Shown here piece after piece: positions 7,178 through 15,884 of a stretch of 64,000 nt of DNA. Origin of the DNA: RXIX01 sp003989075 (GTDB lineage: Bacteria > Pseudomonadota > Gammaproteobacteria > Competibacterales > Competibacteraceae); the NCBI GenBank assembly GCA_029780415.1, contig JAKOYN010000062.1:1-64000 (forward strand). The letters run 5' to 3'. Made by a program: the position numbers and the translations under genes. The notes below the pieces were generated by a model, which did no database searches, had not been told where the DNA came from, and saw nothing but the letters and a program-made list of their open reading frames with translations. Position 1 is the first letter of the stretch. Every line of letters starts with the position of its first letter.

Positions 7178-9331
7178 ATGATGCGTAGAACCGGGTTTTG
7201 GGGGCTGGTGCCGCTGTTGCTGGGGCCGATGTGTGCCCTGGCGATCGAGGTCGGTGAGATTCGGGTGAATTCCGCCCTGAACCAGTTGTTTGACGCAACA
7301 ATTCCGCTGCCCAACCTGACTCCGGAGGAGCTGGATCGCTTTTCGGTCAAGGTGGCGTCACCGGCGATGTTCAGCGAGTTTGGTCTTGATCGTGCCCGGG
7401 TGGTTGATCAACTGGTGTTTTCACTCCAGTACGATGCCGAGGGGCAGGTGTATGTGAAGATGGTGTCGATGCAGCCGATCCGTGAGCCATCGCTGGCGCT
7501 GCTGCTGGAGTTTGGCTGGCCACGCGGTAAGACCTTTCGCGAATACACCGTGCTGCTTGATCCGGTGCAGCGGCTGGCCCGGCGCGGCAAGGAACGCAGC
7601 AAGACGGTTTTGGACGCGGGGAACGAGCCGGGCGCGGTGCCGGAGACGCCGAAGGGTGTGATCACGGTCAATACCGCCATAGGTAAGCCGTCCAGTGAGC
7701 CCTTGACGGTCGCGGGGGCACCGGCTGCACCGGTTCCGGCTTATCGGCCCGGTGATCAGTATGGTCCCGTATTACCCGGTGAGGGATTGTGGGGGATTGC
7801 GCTCAAGCTGCGTCCTGATCCGGGCATTACCCGCGAGCAGATGATGCAGGCGCTGTTTAAGGCCAATCCGCAGGCGTTCAGCAAGGCGGGTATTAGCGGT
7901 CTGAAGGGTGGTTCGATGCTGCGTATTCCGACGCTGCGGGAGATTGCCGAGTTTTCCGGTTCAGCAGTGGCGGCGCAATTGGCCGGTATGAATGCGCCGG
8001 CAGAGGCAACGGCAGCGGCAGCGTCAACTGCACCTGCTGAGACGACGGCAGCGACAAAACCGGCTGCACCGGCAGAGGCGACGGCAGCGACAAAACCGGC
8101 TGCACCTGCGGAGCCACCTGCTCCGACTGCGCCATTACTCTCTGAAACGATGCCCGCTGCTCAATCGACCGGCAAGGGTCCAGATGTGTTTGTGCTGGCA
8201 CCACCCACACCATTGGAGCCTGCACCGGTAGCGGAAGCAGTGAAGGCGCCGCCGGTAGCGGAACCGCCGGTAGCGGAAGCAGTGAAGGCGCCGCCGGTAG
8301 CGGAACCGCCGGTAGCGGGAGCAGTGAAGGCGCCGCCGGTAGCGGAACCGCCGGTAGCGGAAGCAGTGAAGGCGCCGGCAAGCGAATCACCAGCCGATGC
8401 GGCACCGGTTATGGCAGAAATGGAGTCTGCCGGGTTGATGGAGCACATTTCGGTAACGCCGTTGCTGTTCCTGGCGGTTTCCGAGGTGATGATGACGGCG
8501 GTGCAACTGCCAACACCCTTGGCATCCGGCCCTGGACACCGGTTTGCGGAATCGCCGCCAGTACTCGCGTCCGCCGAACCCGCGCCGGTTGCAGTTTCAG
8601 CAGCACCGGTTGAACCTACGCCGGTTGCAGTTTCAGCAGCACCGGTTGAACCTACCCCGGTTGCAGTTTCAGCAGCACCGGTTGAACCTGCCCCGGTTGC
8701 AGTTCCAGCAGCACCGGCTGAACCTGCCCCGGTTGCAGCGGCACCGGTTGAACCTACCCCGGTTGCAGTTCCAGCGGCACCGGTTGAACCTGCCCCGGTT
8801 GCAGCGGCACCGGTTGAACCTGCCCCGGTTGCAGTTCCAGCAGCACCGGCTGAGCCTGCCCCGGTTGCAGTTCCAGCAGCACCGGCTGAGCCTGCCCCGG
8901 TTGCAGCAGCACCGCAAATACCGGCGACCGAGGCCGGGACTGTCGAGGCGCAATCCGATGGTTCGGTTAATGCCGCGCCTGCTGCGCCGCCTCCGGTAAA
9001 ACCGGGTACGCCCGCGTATTCAGCCGGTAGCAACTATGGGCCGATTTCCAACAATGAACGGCTCTGGGATATCGCCGGCAAGCTGCGTCCCGATCCTGCG
9101 ATTGGCCGGGATGTGATGATGAAAGCGCTGTTTCTGGCCAATCCACAGGCATTTTCCAAGCCCAGTATGGATAGCCTGAAAATCGGTGCGACGATGCGCG
9201 TACCCAGCCTGCACGAAATTCTGGAATTAACGGGCGACAGGATCGTGCAGCAACTGGTGGAACAGCAGCAGTCGGCTACGAATCCGCCGACTGTTCCAGT
9301 TTCAGAAACCGCAACGCCAGAGTCCCGCTAG
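7178..9331 (+). CDS. fimV: FimV/HubP-like cell-pole LysM protein
   Basis: I chose the ATG at 7178 because GAGAGGA lies six bases upstream; it gives a signal peptide ending at CALA, then IEVGEIRVNSALNQ, the hallmark start of the FimV N-terminal domain (about 23-130). A LysM-like FimV domain spans about 194-256 (EGLWGIALKLRPDPGIT ... MLRIPTL). A Pro/Ala/Val-rich low-complexity region follows (about 265-605), then a second near copy of the LysM domain at about 618-681 (RLWDIAGKLRPDPAIG). FimV proteins bind peptidoglycan and organise polar type IV pilus machinery. The usual long acidic region and C-terminal TPR are not obvious, so this is a short or variant family member of 717 residues. Confidence 0.85.
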   Translation: MMRRTGFWGLVPLLLGPMCALAIEVGEIRVNSALNQLFDATIPLPNLTPEELDRFSVKVASPAMFSEFGLDRARVVDQLVFSLQYDAEGQVYVKMVSMQPIREPSLALLLEFGWPRGKTFREYTVLLDPVQRLARRGKERSKTVLDAGNEPGAVPETPKGVITVNTAIGKPSSEPLTVAGAPAAPVPAYRPGDQYGPVLPGEGLWGIALKLRPDPGITREQMMQALFKANPQAFSKAGISGLKGGSMLRIPTLREIAEFSGSAVAAQLAGMNAPAEATAAAASTAPAETTAATKPAAPAEATAATKPAAPAEPPAPTAPLLSETMPAAQSTGKGPDVFVLAPPTPLEPAPVAEAVKAPPVAEPPVAEAVKAPPVAEPPVAGAVKAPPVAEPPVAEAVKAPASESPADAAPVMAEMESAGLMEHISVTPLLFLAVSEVMMTAVQLPTPLASGPGHRFAESPPVLASAEPAPVAVSAAPVEPTPVAVSAAPVEPTPVAVSAAPVEPAPVAVPAAPAEPAPVAAAPVEPTPVAVPAAPVEPAPVAAAPVEPAPVAVPAAPAEPAPVAVPAAPAEPAPVAAAPQIPATEAGTVEAQSDGSVNAAPAAPPPVKPGTPAYSAGSNYGPISNNERLWDIAGKLRPDPAIGRDVMMKALFLANPQAFSKPSMDSLKIGATMRVPSLHEILELTGDRIVQQLVEQQQSATNPPTVPVSETATPESR
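8223..8375 (+). repeat. 42-bp coding repeats in fimV-like gene
   Basis: The protein segment repeats PVAEPPVAEAVKAP (14 residues, 42 bp) about three and a half times with very little DNA divergence. Such near-identical units can expand and contract by slippage. Confidence 0.85.
8574..8919 (+). repeat. 36/30-bp coding repeats in fimV-like gene
   Basis: About ten tandem units alternate between 12 residues (pattern PAPVAVxAAPxE) and 10 residues (PAPVAAAPVE). The DNA core CCGGTTGCAG recurs in every unit. It forms a Pro/Ala linker between the two LysM domains. Confidence 0.9.
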
Positions 9332-9352
9332 GTTTGTTGACCAGGATAAAGC

Positions 9353-9383
9353 AAAAGCCCCATCCCGCAATGCGAGTTGGGGC
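9353..9383 (-). terminator. Probable terminator of the minus-strand gene at 9514-10200
   Basis: GCCCCA (9357-9362) pairs with TGGGGC (9378-9383), with an inner CGC/GCG stem. Read on the minus strand the hairpin is followed by CTTTTGCTTT. It lies between two convergent genes and could also slow fimV transcription. Confidence 0.5.
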
Positions 9384-9398
9384 AATGCGGCGAGCACG

Positions 9399-9509
9399 GG
9401 ACTTTCGCTTTTCGTCATTCCCGCGTATGCGGGAATCCAGTAGCTTGTTGAAAAGAATGGATACCCGCTTTCGCGGCTATGACAGAAAAAGTCAGGTAAG
9501 CGAAAGTCC
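9399..9509. mobile_element. MITE-like repeat, copy 1 (111 bp)
   Basis: The ends are a 12-bp terminal inverted repeat (GGACTTTCGCTT at the left; its complement at the right). Inside are two hairpins: TTCCCGCGTATGCGGGAA and one around ACCCGCTTTCGCGGCT. A near-identical 111-bp copy sits at 20549. The open frames it contains (FPRMRESS-type) are a known source of false hypothetical proteins. Confidence 0.85.
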
Positions 9510-9513
9510 TGGA

Positions 9514-10200
9514 TCAATTCCAGTAGAAATACAGCCGTGTCGGGCTTCCACCAATACGCGCGCTTTGCTGCTGCGTTTGCTCGGGCGTGCGGGCCTCTAC
9601 CGTGTAATCACCGGGCGGCAGCGCGGCGAAGAACCAGGGGCCTTGCGAAATCGTGTCCAGCACTGGCGCGCCGCTCGGATCCAGAATGCGCACCCGGACA
9701 TCAGCCAGATAACTGCCGCTGCCGTGGACCGCGAACAGGATGCGCAGGTTGAATTGCGCAGACAGTGCTTCCAGTTCGGCACGCTCGCCTTCGCCGATGC
9801 CGCCGGAGACATAGCGGATGCCGCGACTGTTTTCGATGCGCAGCAGCGAAAACGTGTTCGCGTTCATACCGGTATCGGGATAGGTGGATTCGATGGCGCT
9901 GCTGTCGTCGGGATCAATACCTGCGCCGGGCGCTGCATAGGGCTGAGCGGGTGAATAGGGCTGAGTGGGCGCAGGCGTAGCGCCGGGCGAGCGGCTGTAC
10001 AGCTCGAACGGTGCATCCGATGCGCTAGCCGGCGAGCGAGCGGGTGCTGGATAAGGCTGGGCCGGCGCGGCCTGCATGGGCGGCGGTTCTGGAGAACCGT
10101 TATAGGGATAGCCGTAGCGGTTCTGCTGGGCCTGTGCGGGTAGTACTGCAGCCACGGTCAAGGCCAGCGCTGCCAGGTGGATGTGCGTGGTTCGAGTCAT
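9514..10200 (-). CDS. Secreted protein with C-terminal carboxypeptidase-regulatory-like domain
   Basis: The start at 10200 is set by GGAGG seven bases upstream; it gives 228 residues with a clear signal peptide ending PAQA. A Pro/Tyr/Gln-rich region (about 25-100) is followed by a folded part with ISQGPWFFAALPPGDYTVEA, the sort of beta-sandwich sequence seen in carboxypeptidase-regulatory-like domains, near the C-terminus. Similar proteins in gammaproteobacteria are uncharacterised. It is probably periplasmic or surface-associated. No operon partner is close; it is flanked by a MITE copy and a terminator downstream. Confidence 0.7.
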   Translation of the reverse strand: MTRTTHIHLAALALTVAAVLPAQAQQNRYGYPYNGSPEPPPMQAAPAQPYPAPARSPASASDAPFELYSRSPGATPAPTQPYSPAQPYAAPGAGIDPDDSSAIESTYPDTGMNANTFSLLRIENSRGIRYVSGGIGEGERAELEALSAQFNLRILFAVHGSGSYLADVRVRILDPSGAPVLDTISQGPWFFAALPPGDYTVEARTPEQTQQQSARIGGSPTRLYFYWN

Positions 10201-10303
10201 GACAAAGCCTCCGGTTGTCCTGTTCCAATCCTGCACGGCGCCGGATCATGCAAACCGGCGTCGCGTGCCTGGCAGGTTTAGGCAGACGGGTAGGCCTTCG
10301 CGT

Positions 10304-11959
10304 TCAACCGTTCTGGATCAATTGCGCATACTGTTCGCGCATCGCTTTCTTGTTAAGTTTGCCGACGCTGGTCTTGGGAATGCTATCGACAAACAGCACC
10401 TGATCGGGAATGCCCCACTTGGAAATGATGCCCTTGTCGGCAAAGCCTTTCAGCCAGTCGCGGATGGCGTCTGCATTGACGGTCTGATCGAGTTTGACCA
10501 CCACCAGCGCCATCGGCCGTTCGCCCCATTTGTCATCGGGCACGCCGACCACCGCCGCCTCGGCGACTGCCGGATGCTTGAGAATCAGGTCTTCCAGCTC
10601 CAGCGAGGAAATCCACTCGCCGCCGGTCTTGATCACGTCCTTGAGCCGGTCGGTGATCTTCAGATAGCCCTCGCTATCGATCACGCCGATATCGCCAGTG
10701 TGCAGATAGCCACCGCGCCACAGCGCCTCGGAGTTGCGCGGATCCTTGAGATAACCCTGGGTCAGCCACGGACTGCGCACCACCACTTCACCCTGACTCA
10801 CGCCATCATGCGGCACATCGTTCATCTCTTCATCAACGATGCGCAGTTCCACCATCGGGATCGGCAGGCCCGTCTTGCAGCGGATTTCCTGTTGCCGCTC
10901 CTCGTTCCAGTCCTGCATATGCGGCTTGAGCTGGGCCAGGGTCAGGATCGGGCAGGTTTCCGACATGCCATAAGCGGCAAAGATATCCACGCCCCGCTCA
11001 CGCGCCTGCCGCGCCAGCGCCTGGGGCAGTGCCGAGCCACCGATGACCACTTTCCAGCGCGAGAGATCAGTGGTTGCAATGCGCGGACTGGAGAACAGCA
11101 TTTGCAGAATGGTCGGCACGCAATGCGAGAAGGTGACCTGTTCGCGGGCGATCAGGCGCAGCAGGTGATCGGGTATATAACGGCCCGGATAAACCTGCTT
11201 TACGCCCAGACTGGTGGCTACATAGGGAATGCCCCAGGCATGGACGTGGAACATTGGCGTGATGGGCAGATAGACATCATCACGGTTAAAGCGGCCCTGA
11301 CCGGTGCCGGCCAGCGCGGCGCGGGTGGCCAGGGTGTGCAGCACCAGTTGCCGGTGGCTGAAATACACCCCCTTGGGCAGGCCGGTGGTGCCGGTGGTGT
11401 AAAACGTGGTGGCGCGGGTGTCCTCGGCGAAATCGGGGAATTTATAGTCAGCATCGCCGGCGGCCAGCAGATCTTCGTATTCGGTGCTGATATCCAGGGT
11501 GGTGGCCGGGGTCTGGCCGGTGTCGTCGAGCAGCACCAGCTTTTTTACCGGCTCGATGCGGTCGCGGATGGTTTCCAGGATCGGCAGAAACTCGGTGTTG
11601 ACCAGAATCACGTCATCTTCGGCGTGATTGATGGTGTAGAGAATCTGTTCCGGCGACAGGCGAATATTGATGGTGTGCAGTACGGCGCCCATCATCGGCA
11701 CGGCGAAGAACGCTTCCAGATAGCGATGGCTGTCCCAGTCCATGACCGCTACGGTATCGCCGCGCTTGACACCGAGTCCGGCCAGGCCGCTGGCCAGACG
11801 GCTGACGCGCTCGCCGAGGTCGCGATACGTCTGGCGCTTGAAGTCGCCATAGACAATTTCCTGGTTGGGAAACTGGCGTACCGGATTGCTGAGCAGTTGC
11901 TTGATCAGCAGCGGATAAGCGTAAGCAGATGGCGTGCGTTCGATATTTTTTTCAGACAT
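10304..11959 (-). CDS. Medium/long-chain acyl-CoA ligase (AMP-forming)
   Basis: From ATG 11959 (MSEKNIERTPS), with AAGGAG eleven bases upstream, the protein has 551 residues. It contains the adenylation P-loop FYTTGTTGLPKGV, the motif YGMSETCP, the ATP-binding TGDIGVID and the C-terminal PKTSVGKLNKK with the catalytic lysine. These place it in the AlkK-like fatty acyl-CoA synthetase group. It would activate free fatty acids to CoA thioesters in the cytoplasm for beta-oxidation or PHA monomer supply; a dienoyl-CoA reductase-like gene lies 2 kb away. Exact chain length preference cannot be read from sequence. Confidence 0.85.
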   Translation of the reverse strand: MSEKNIERTPSAYAYPLLIKQLLSNPVRQFPNQEIVYGDFKRQTYRDLGERVSRLASGLAGLGVKRGDTVAVMDWDSHRYLEAFFAVPMMGAVLHTINIRLSPEQILYTINHAEDDVILVNTEFLPILETIRDRIEPVKKLVLLDDTGQTPATTLDISTEYEDLLAAGDADYKFPDFAEDTRATTFYTTGTTGLPKGVYFSHRQLVLHTLATRAALAGTGQGRFNRDDVYLPITPMFHVHAWGIPYVATSLGVKQVYPGRYIPDHLLRLIAREQVTFSHCVPTILQMLFSSPRIATTDLSRWKVVIGGSALPQALARQARERGVDIFAAYGMSETCPILTLAQLKPHMQDWNEERQQEIRCKTGLPIPMVELRIVDEEMNDVPHDGVSQGEVVVRSPWLTQGYLKDPRNSEALWRGGYLHTGDIGVIDSEGYLKITDRLKDVIKTGGEWISSLELEDLILKHPAVAEAAVVGVPDDKWGERPMALVVVKLDQTVNADAIRDWLKGFADKGIISKWGIPDQVLFVDSIPKTSVGKLNKKAMREQYAQLIQNG

Positions 11960-12052
11960 TGCTCTGGTGCTCCTTGGCAGAGCCGTGGTCACGGCTCTGT
12001 TATGGTTGTGCGTTTATCCGCAAAGAGCAAGGGTGTATCGGTCATGTTCAGT

Positions 12053-12098
12053 AAGGCGGAAAATCCGCCTCTGCGCGCTACCATCAGGCTTCGCCTGA
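12053..12098. terminator. Two hairpins between thrC and the acyl-CoA ligase gene
   Basis: AGGCGGA (12054-12060) pairs with TCCGCCT (12064-12070), and TCAGGC (12084-12089) with GCCTGA (12093-12098). There is no strong U run, so intrinsic termination after thrC is plausible but not proven. Confidence 0.4.
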
Positions 12099-12110
12099 GC
12101 CGTCCTTCAA

Positions 12111-13520
12111 TCAGGCAGCGTGCGTGGCGATGTACTGCTTGATTGCCGCGACATCGACATCCATCACCTCGAAACGCTGCGGCAGGTCTTCGATATTTTC
12201 ATAACCGGCCGGCCGCTCCGGTGACCGGCCGAGCGCCTCGATAATGGAATCCTCGAACTTGACCGGCAGGGCGGTTTCCAGACAGATCAGCGGCACGCCT
12301 TGCTCGCGATAATCCAGCCCGACTTTCACACCATCGGCGGTGTGCGTGTCGATGATCATGCCGGTTTCTGCATGGATCTGGCGAATCGTTGCCATGCGGT
12401 TCTGGTGCGTACTGGAGCCGGTGATAAAACCGGATTCCCGCACGGTCTGAAAATACGGCGTGTCGGACAGATCAAAATAGCCCTGCGTATCCACCTGCCG
12501 CCATAGTTCGCGCACCACGGCCGGATCGCGCCCAACGGCGTCGAAGATGAACCGTTCAAAGTTCGACGCCTTGGAAATGTCCATCGATGGGCTGCTGGTC
12601 TGTGCGACTTGATCGGTGGCCCGCACCCGGTAAATACCGGTGCGGAAAAATTCGTCGAGCACGTTATTTTCGTTGGTGGCCAGGATCAGCCGACGAATGG
12701 GCAGGCCCATGCGCTTGGCGATATAACCGGCGCAGATATTGCCAAAATTGCCGGATGGGACCGCAAAGGAGATTTCCTGATCATCATGCGTGCTGACTGC
12801 CAGCCAGCCCTTGAAGTAGTAGACGATCTGCGCCGCGACCCGCGCCCAGTTGATCGAATTGACCGTGCCAATCGCGTAGCGGGCCTTGAATTCGGCATCG
12901 TTGCTGACCGCCTTGACCATGTCCTGGCAGTCGTCAAACACCCCGCGCACTGCGATATTGAAAATATTGGGGTCCTGCAGTGAAAACATCTGCGCGGTCT
13001 GAAAGCGGCTCATTTTCTGATGGGGCGAGAGCATGAATACGCGGATGCCACGCTTGCCGCGCATGGCGTATTCAGCGCTGGAGCCGGTATCGCCAGATGT
13101 GGCGCCGAGAATGTTGAGCTGGCCGCTGTTTTTCAGCAGTGCATATTCAAACAGATTGCCGAGCAGTTGCAGGGCAATGTCCTTGAACGCCAGCGTTGGG
13201 CCATTGGATAGCCCGAGCAGCCAGACACCCTCGATCAGCGGCGTGGCCGGCGTGATCGCCTCGGTGCGGAAGGCTGCGACCGTGTAGGTTTTATGGATCA
13301 GTGTGCGCAGGTCATCAGCGGGAATGTCGTCAATGAACGGGCGCAGAACGGCAAAGGCCAGCTCCGGATAGGACAGACCGCGCCAGCCGGCCAGTTCGGC
13401 CGGCGTCACGGTTGGATAGGTTTCCGGCAGCGCCAGACCACCATCGGGAGCAAGACCACCGAGTAGAATATCGGAGAAGGTGGCGGGGGCCATGCCGCCT
13501 CGGGTGCTGATATAGCGCAT
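12111..13520 (-). CDS. thrC: Threonine synthase
   Basis: The start at 13520 (MRYISTRGGMAP) has CGAGG eight bases upstream; an ATG nine bases earlier sits directly on the same sequence and is less likely. The 469-residue protein has the PLP lysine motif LAFKDIALQ, then LGATSGDTGSSAEYAM binding the PLP phosphate, and the SGNFGNICAGYIAKRMGLP block of the long (fold II, E. coli/yeast-type) threonine synthases. It converts O-phosphohomoserine to threonine in the cytoplasm. hom and thrB are not next to it in this window, so any thr operon ends here or is split. Confidence 0.95.
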   Translation of the reverse strand: MRYISTRGGMAPATFSDILLGGLAPDGGLALPETYPTVTPAELAGWRGLSYPELAFAVLRPFIDDIPADDLRTLIHKTYTVAAFRTEAITPATPLIEGVWLLGLSNGPTLAFKDIALQLLGNLFEYALLKNSGQLNILGATSGDTGSSAEYAMRGKRGIRVFMLSPHQKMSRFQTAQMFSLQDPNIFNIAVRGVFDDCQDMVKAVSNDAEFKARYAIGTVNSINWARVAAQIVYYFKGWLAVSTHDDQEISFAVPSGNFGNICAGYIAKRMGLPIRRLILATNENNVLDEFFRTGIYRVRATDQVAQTSSPSMDISKASNFERFIFDAVGRDPAVVRELWRQVDTQGYFDLSDTPYFQTVRESGFITGSSTHQNRMATIRQIHAETGMIIDTHTADGVKVGLDYREQGVPLICLETALPVKFEDSIIEALGRSPERPAGYENIEDLPQRFEVMDVDVAAIKQYIATHAA

Positions 13521-13616
13521 CGGGAACATCCTCGGGAGTCGCGGAAAAGGTGACGATATGACCGCTATTGTACCTGTCTGCGTTCCCGAAGGCGCCGGCG
13601 CGCGCGCTCCCGGACC

Positions 13617-14444
13617 TTATTTGGCCGCCTTGGCCATTTCCGCCACGATCATCTGCGTCCACGCCCCGGAACCGCCCAGGTTCTGGCCACCATCAGCGAC
13701 CACCAGCGTGCCGGTGATGTAGGACGCCAAGGGTGAGGCCAGGAATACGCTGAGCTGGCCGATGTCGTCCGGCGTGCCAAAGCGGCCCAGCGGGATCATC
13801 TTCTTCATCTTGCCGATGCTGCCTTCCGGCACCAGCCGGCGCACGCCCTCGGTGCCTTCGATGGGGCCGGGCGCGATGCTGTTGCAGCGGATGCCAAAGC
13901 GGCCCCATTCCAGCGCCAGATTGCGCATCATCTGGTCGATGCCGGCCTTGGCCGCGCCGACGTGCGCTTGAAAGGCGTAGGGCATGAAGGCCTGGCCGGC
14001 CGAGATGAAGATGATGTTGCCCTGGGTGTCCTGCAACTGCGCGAAAGCTGCCCGGCAGGCGTGGAAGCTGCCCATCAGGTCAATATCAATCACCGACTTG
14101 AAGCCATTTGGGCTGAGCTGTTCGGCGGGCAGCGGGAAATTACCGGCGGCACCGCAAACCAGGGTGTGTATGGGGCCGAGGGTCTCGCGGCACTGCTGCA
14201 TCGCGCTGTCCAGCGCCGCGTAGTCGCGCACATCGGCGGAATAGGTTGCGACCTGTGCGCCGAGCGCCCGCAGTTCTGCCGCTGCTGCATCCAGCTTGTC
14301 CTGTGAACGACCGACGATACCCAGGTTCGCCCCGACTGCGGCAAAGTTGCGGGCGATGCCCAGATTGATGCCGCTGCTGCCGCCGGTGATGAAGACAGTC
14401 TTGCCCTGAAACAGATCTTTGGCAAAGTAGGAGGTGATGTTCAT
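13617..14444 (-). CDS. SDR-family oxidoreductase, 2,4-dienoyl-CoA reductase-like
   Basis: From ATG 14444 (MNITSYFAKDLFQGK) the protein has 275 residues. The NAD(P) motif is TGGSSGINLGIA and the segment CGAAGNFPLPAEQLS is typical of short-chain 2,4-dienoyl-CoA reductases (DECR type). Further support is RCNSIAPGPIEGTEGVRRL and the lysine in HVGAAKAGIDQMMR; the family's tyrosine-lysine spacing differs from the usual YXXXK, as here. Its likely role is reducing dienoyl-CoA intermediates when unsaturated fatty acids are degraded. It is divergent from the FAD oxidoreductase gene at 14613. Confidence 0.8.
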   Translation of the reverse strand: MNITSYFAKDLFQGKTVFITGGSSGINLGIARNFAAVGANLGIVGRSQDKLDAAAAELRALGAQVATYSADVRDYAALDSAMQQCRETLGPIHTLVCGAAGNFPLPAEQLSPNGFKSVIDIDLMGSFHACRAAFAQLQDTQGNIIFISAGQAFMPYAFQAHVGAAKAGIDQMMRNLALEWGRFGIRCNSIAPGPIEGTEGVRRLVPEGSIGKMKKMIPLGRFGTPDDIGQLSVFLASPLASYITGTLVVADGGQNLGGSGAWTQMIVAEMAKAAK

Positions 14445-14612
14445 GCGTGCGCGCCTTGGGTTGGGGAAGGTCGATCCAACAAGACTAAGCAACCGCCGGG
14501 AAACGACCTAGCACGGTTTGGCTAACTTGTGAATATCCAGGCTGCTTGACCGCTCTTGCCCCCTTGTCGAGAATCGCGGGCTGGTATGGGTTCACTCCAC
14601 ATGGAGTTTGTC

Positions 14613-15827
14613 ATGGCTGACTACGACTTGCTGATCGTGGGCGCGGGTATCAGTGGCCTGAGCATGGCCCAGTATGCTGCCGGCGCTGGCTTGAGAGCAC
14701 GGGTTCTGGAGCAGGAGCGCCGGGTCGGCGGGTGCCTGCATTCGCAACGCTTCAGCGGGGCGCTGGATGGGTTTTGGCTGGAGCTGGGCGCGCACAGTTG
14801 CTTCAATTCCTATGGCAATCTGCTGGCGCTGCTGGAGCAGGCGCAGGTACTCGGGCAACTGCGCCCGCGCGCTAAGGTCGGTTTCCGGCTGTTCGCCGAG
14901 GGCGCGGTGCGTGGCATTCCGGGGCAATTGCATGTTCTGGAGCTGTTGCGTGCGCCGTGGCAACTGTCGCGGCTCCGTAAGGCCGGGCTGAGTGTCGCTG
15001 AGTATTACCGCGCCATCGTCGGGCCGCGCAATTATGCGCAGGTGTTCGGACCGGCGTTCGATGCGGTAATTTGCCAGCCGGCGGGCGATTTTCCCGCTGA
15101 GAGCCTGTTTGGCAAGCGCGCGCGCCGCAAGGATGTGCCACGCGGTTTCACCCTGCCGGGCGGTCTGCAAACCATCGCCGATGTGCTGGCTGTGCAACCG
15201 GGCATTCACATCGAGCGTGAGTGTGCAGTACGCACGATCCGCCGCGAAGGTGCGCTGTTCGTACTGGGCACCGATCATGGCGATTACAGTGCGCGCCATC
15301 TGTGCCTGGCGACGCCGGTGGCGGTGAGTGCGACCCTGCTGGCCGATGCGTTTCCACAACTGGCGGAATTGCTGGCCGAGATCACTACGGCTACGGTGGA
15401 GACGGTTGCTGTGGCGGTGTCGCGTGCCCAGGTGCGCCTGCCTCCTCTGGCGGGACTGATTGGCCGCGATGAGGCGTTTTTCTCGGTGGTGTCGCGCGAT
15501 ACGGTGCCCGATTCCACCTATCGGGGGTTTACGTTCCATTTTCGCCCCGGCGTGCTTGACGATGCCGGCAAGCTGGAACGGATCAGTCAGGTACTGGGCG
15601 TGCCGCGCGTGGCGTTCAGCGCTGACGATGTCGCTTTCAAGCGCAACCAGTTGCCGGCGCTGCGGGTGGGGCATGGAACGCGGGTCGAGAGGATTGACCG
15701 GGCGCTGGCGGGTACCGGGCTGGCGCTGGCCGGCAATTATTTCACCGGCGTGGCGATCGAGGATTGCGTGACGCGCGCCCGACTTGAATTCGAGCGTCTG
15801 CAGCGGGAGCAGGGGTCAGGCGGATAA
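14613..15827 (+). CDS. FAD-dependent amine-oxidase/protoporphyrinogen-oxidase-like protein
   Basis: I use ATG 14613 (MADYDLLIVGAGISG), with TGGAG six bases upstream; an ATG twelve bases earlier is possible. The 404-residue protein begins with a Rossmann FAD motif VGAGISGLSMAQYA and continues ARVLEQERRVGGCLHS, then a C-terminal GLALAGNYFTGVAIEDCV FAD-binding segment. This architecture is shared by HemG/HemY-type protoporphyrinogen oxidases and amine oxidases. A role in haem synthesis is possible but no other haem gene is adjacent. I do not assign a substrate. Confidence 0.75.
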   Translation: MADYDLLIVGAGISGLSMAQYAAGAGLRARVLEQERRVGGCLHSQRFSGALDGFWLELGAHSCFNSYGNLLALLEQAQVLGQLRPRAKVGFRLFAEGAVRGIPGQLHVLELLRAPWQLSRLRKAGLSVAEYYRAIVGPRNYAQVFGPAFDAVICQPAGDFPAESLFGKRARRKDVPRGFTLPGGLQTIADVLAVQPGIHIERECAVRTIRREGALFVLGTDHGDYSARHLCLATPVAVSATLLADAFPQLAELLAEITTATVETVAVAVSRAQVRLPPLAGLIGRDEAFFSVVSRDTVPDSTYRGFTFHFRPGVLDDAGKLERISQVLGVPRVAFSADDVAFKRNQLPALRVGHGTRVERIDRALAGTGLALAGNYFTGVAIEDCVTRARLEFERLQREQGSGG

Positions 15828-15884
15828 GTCCGCAGCGGGTCCGTGCCAGGCATCCGGTTGGCGGGACCCGTCTGCGGCAATGGA

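Noticed and set aside
8574..8919. Regular short repeats resembling a CRISPR array
   Set aside because: The repeats are contiguous, in-frame coding units without unique spacers, and no cas genes are present.
8161..9033. Gly/Ala/Thr-rich PE_PGRS-like frame on the minus strand
   Set aside because: It is the complement of the Pro/Ala repeats of the FimV-like gene.
9334..9954. Hypothetical plus-strand protein containing FPRMRESSSLLKRMDTRFRG
   Set aside because: This is translation of the MITE-like repeat and of antisense sequence.
10181..12142. 653-residue open frame on the plus strand
   Set aside because: It is the complement of the acyl-CoA ligase gene and lacks any recognisable domain.
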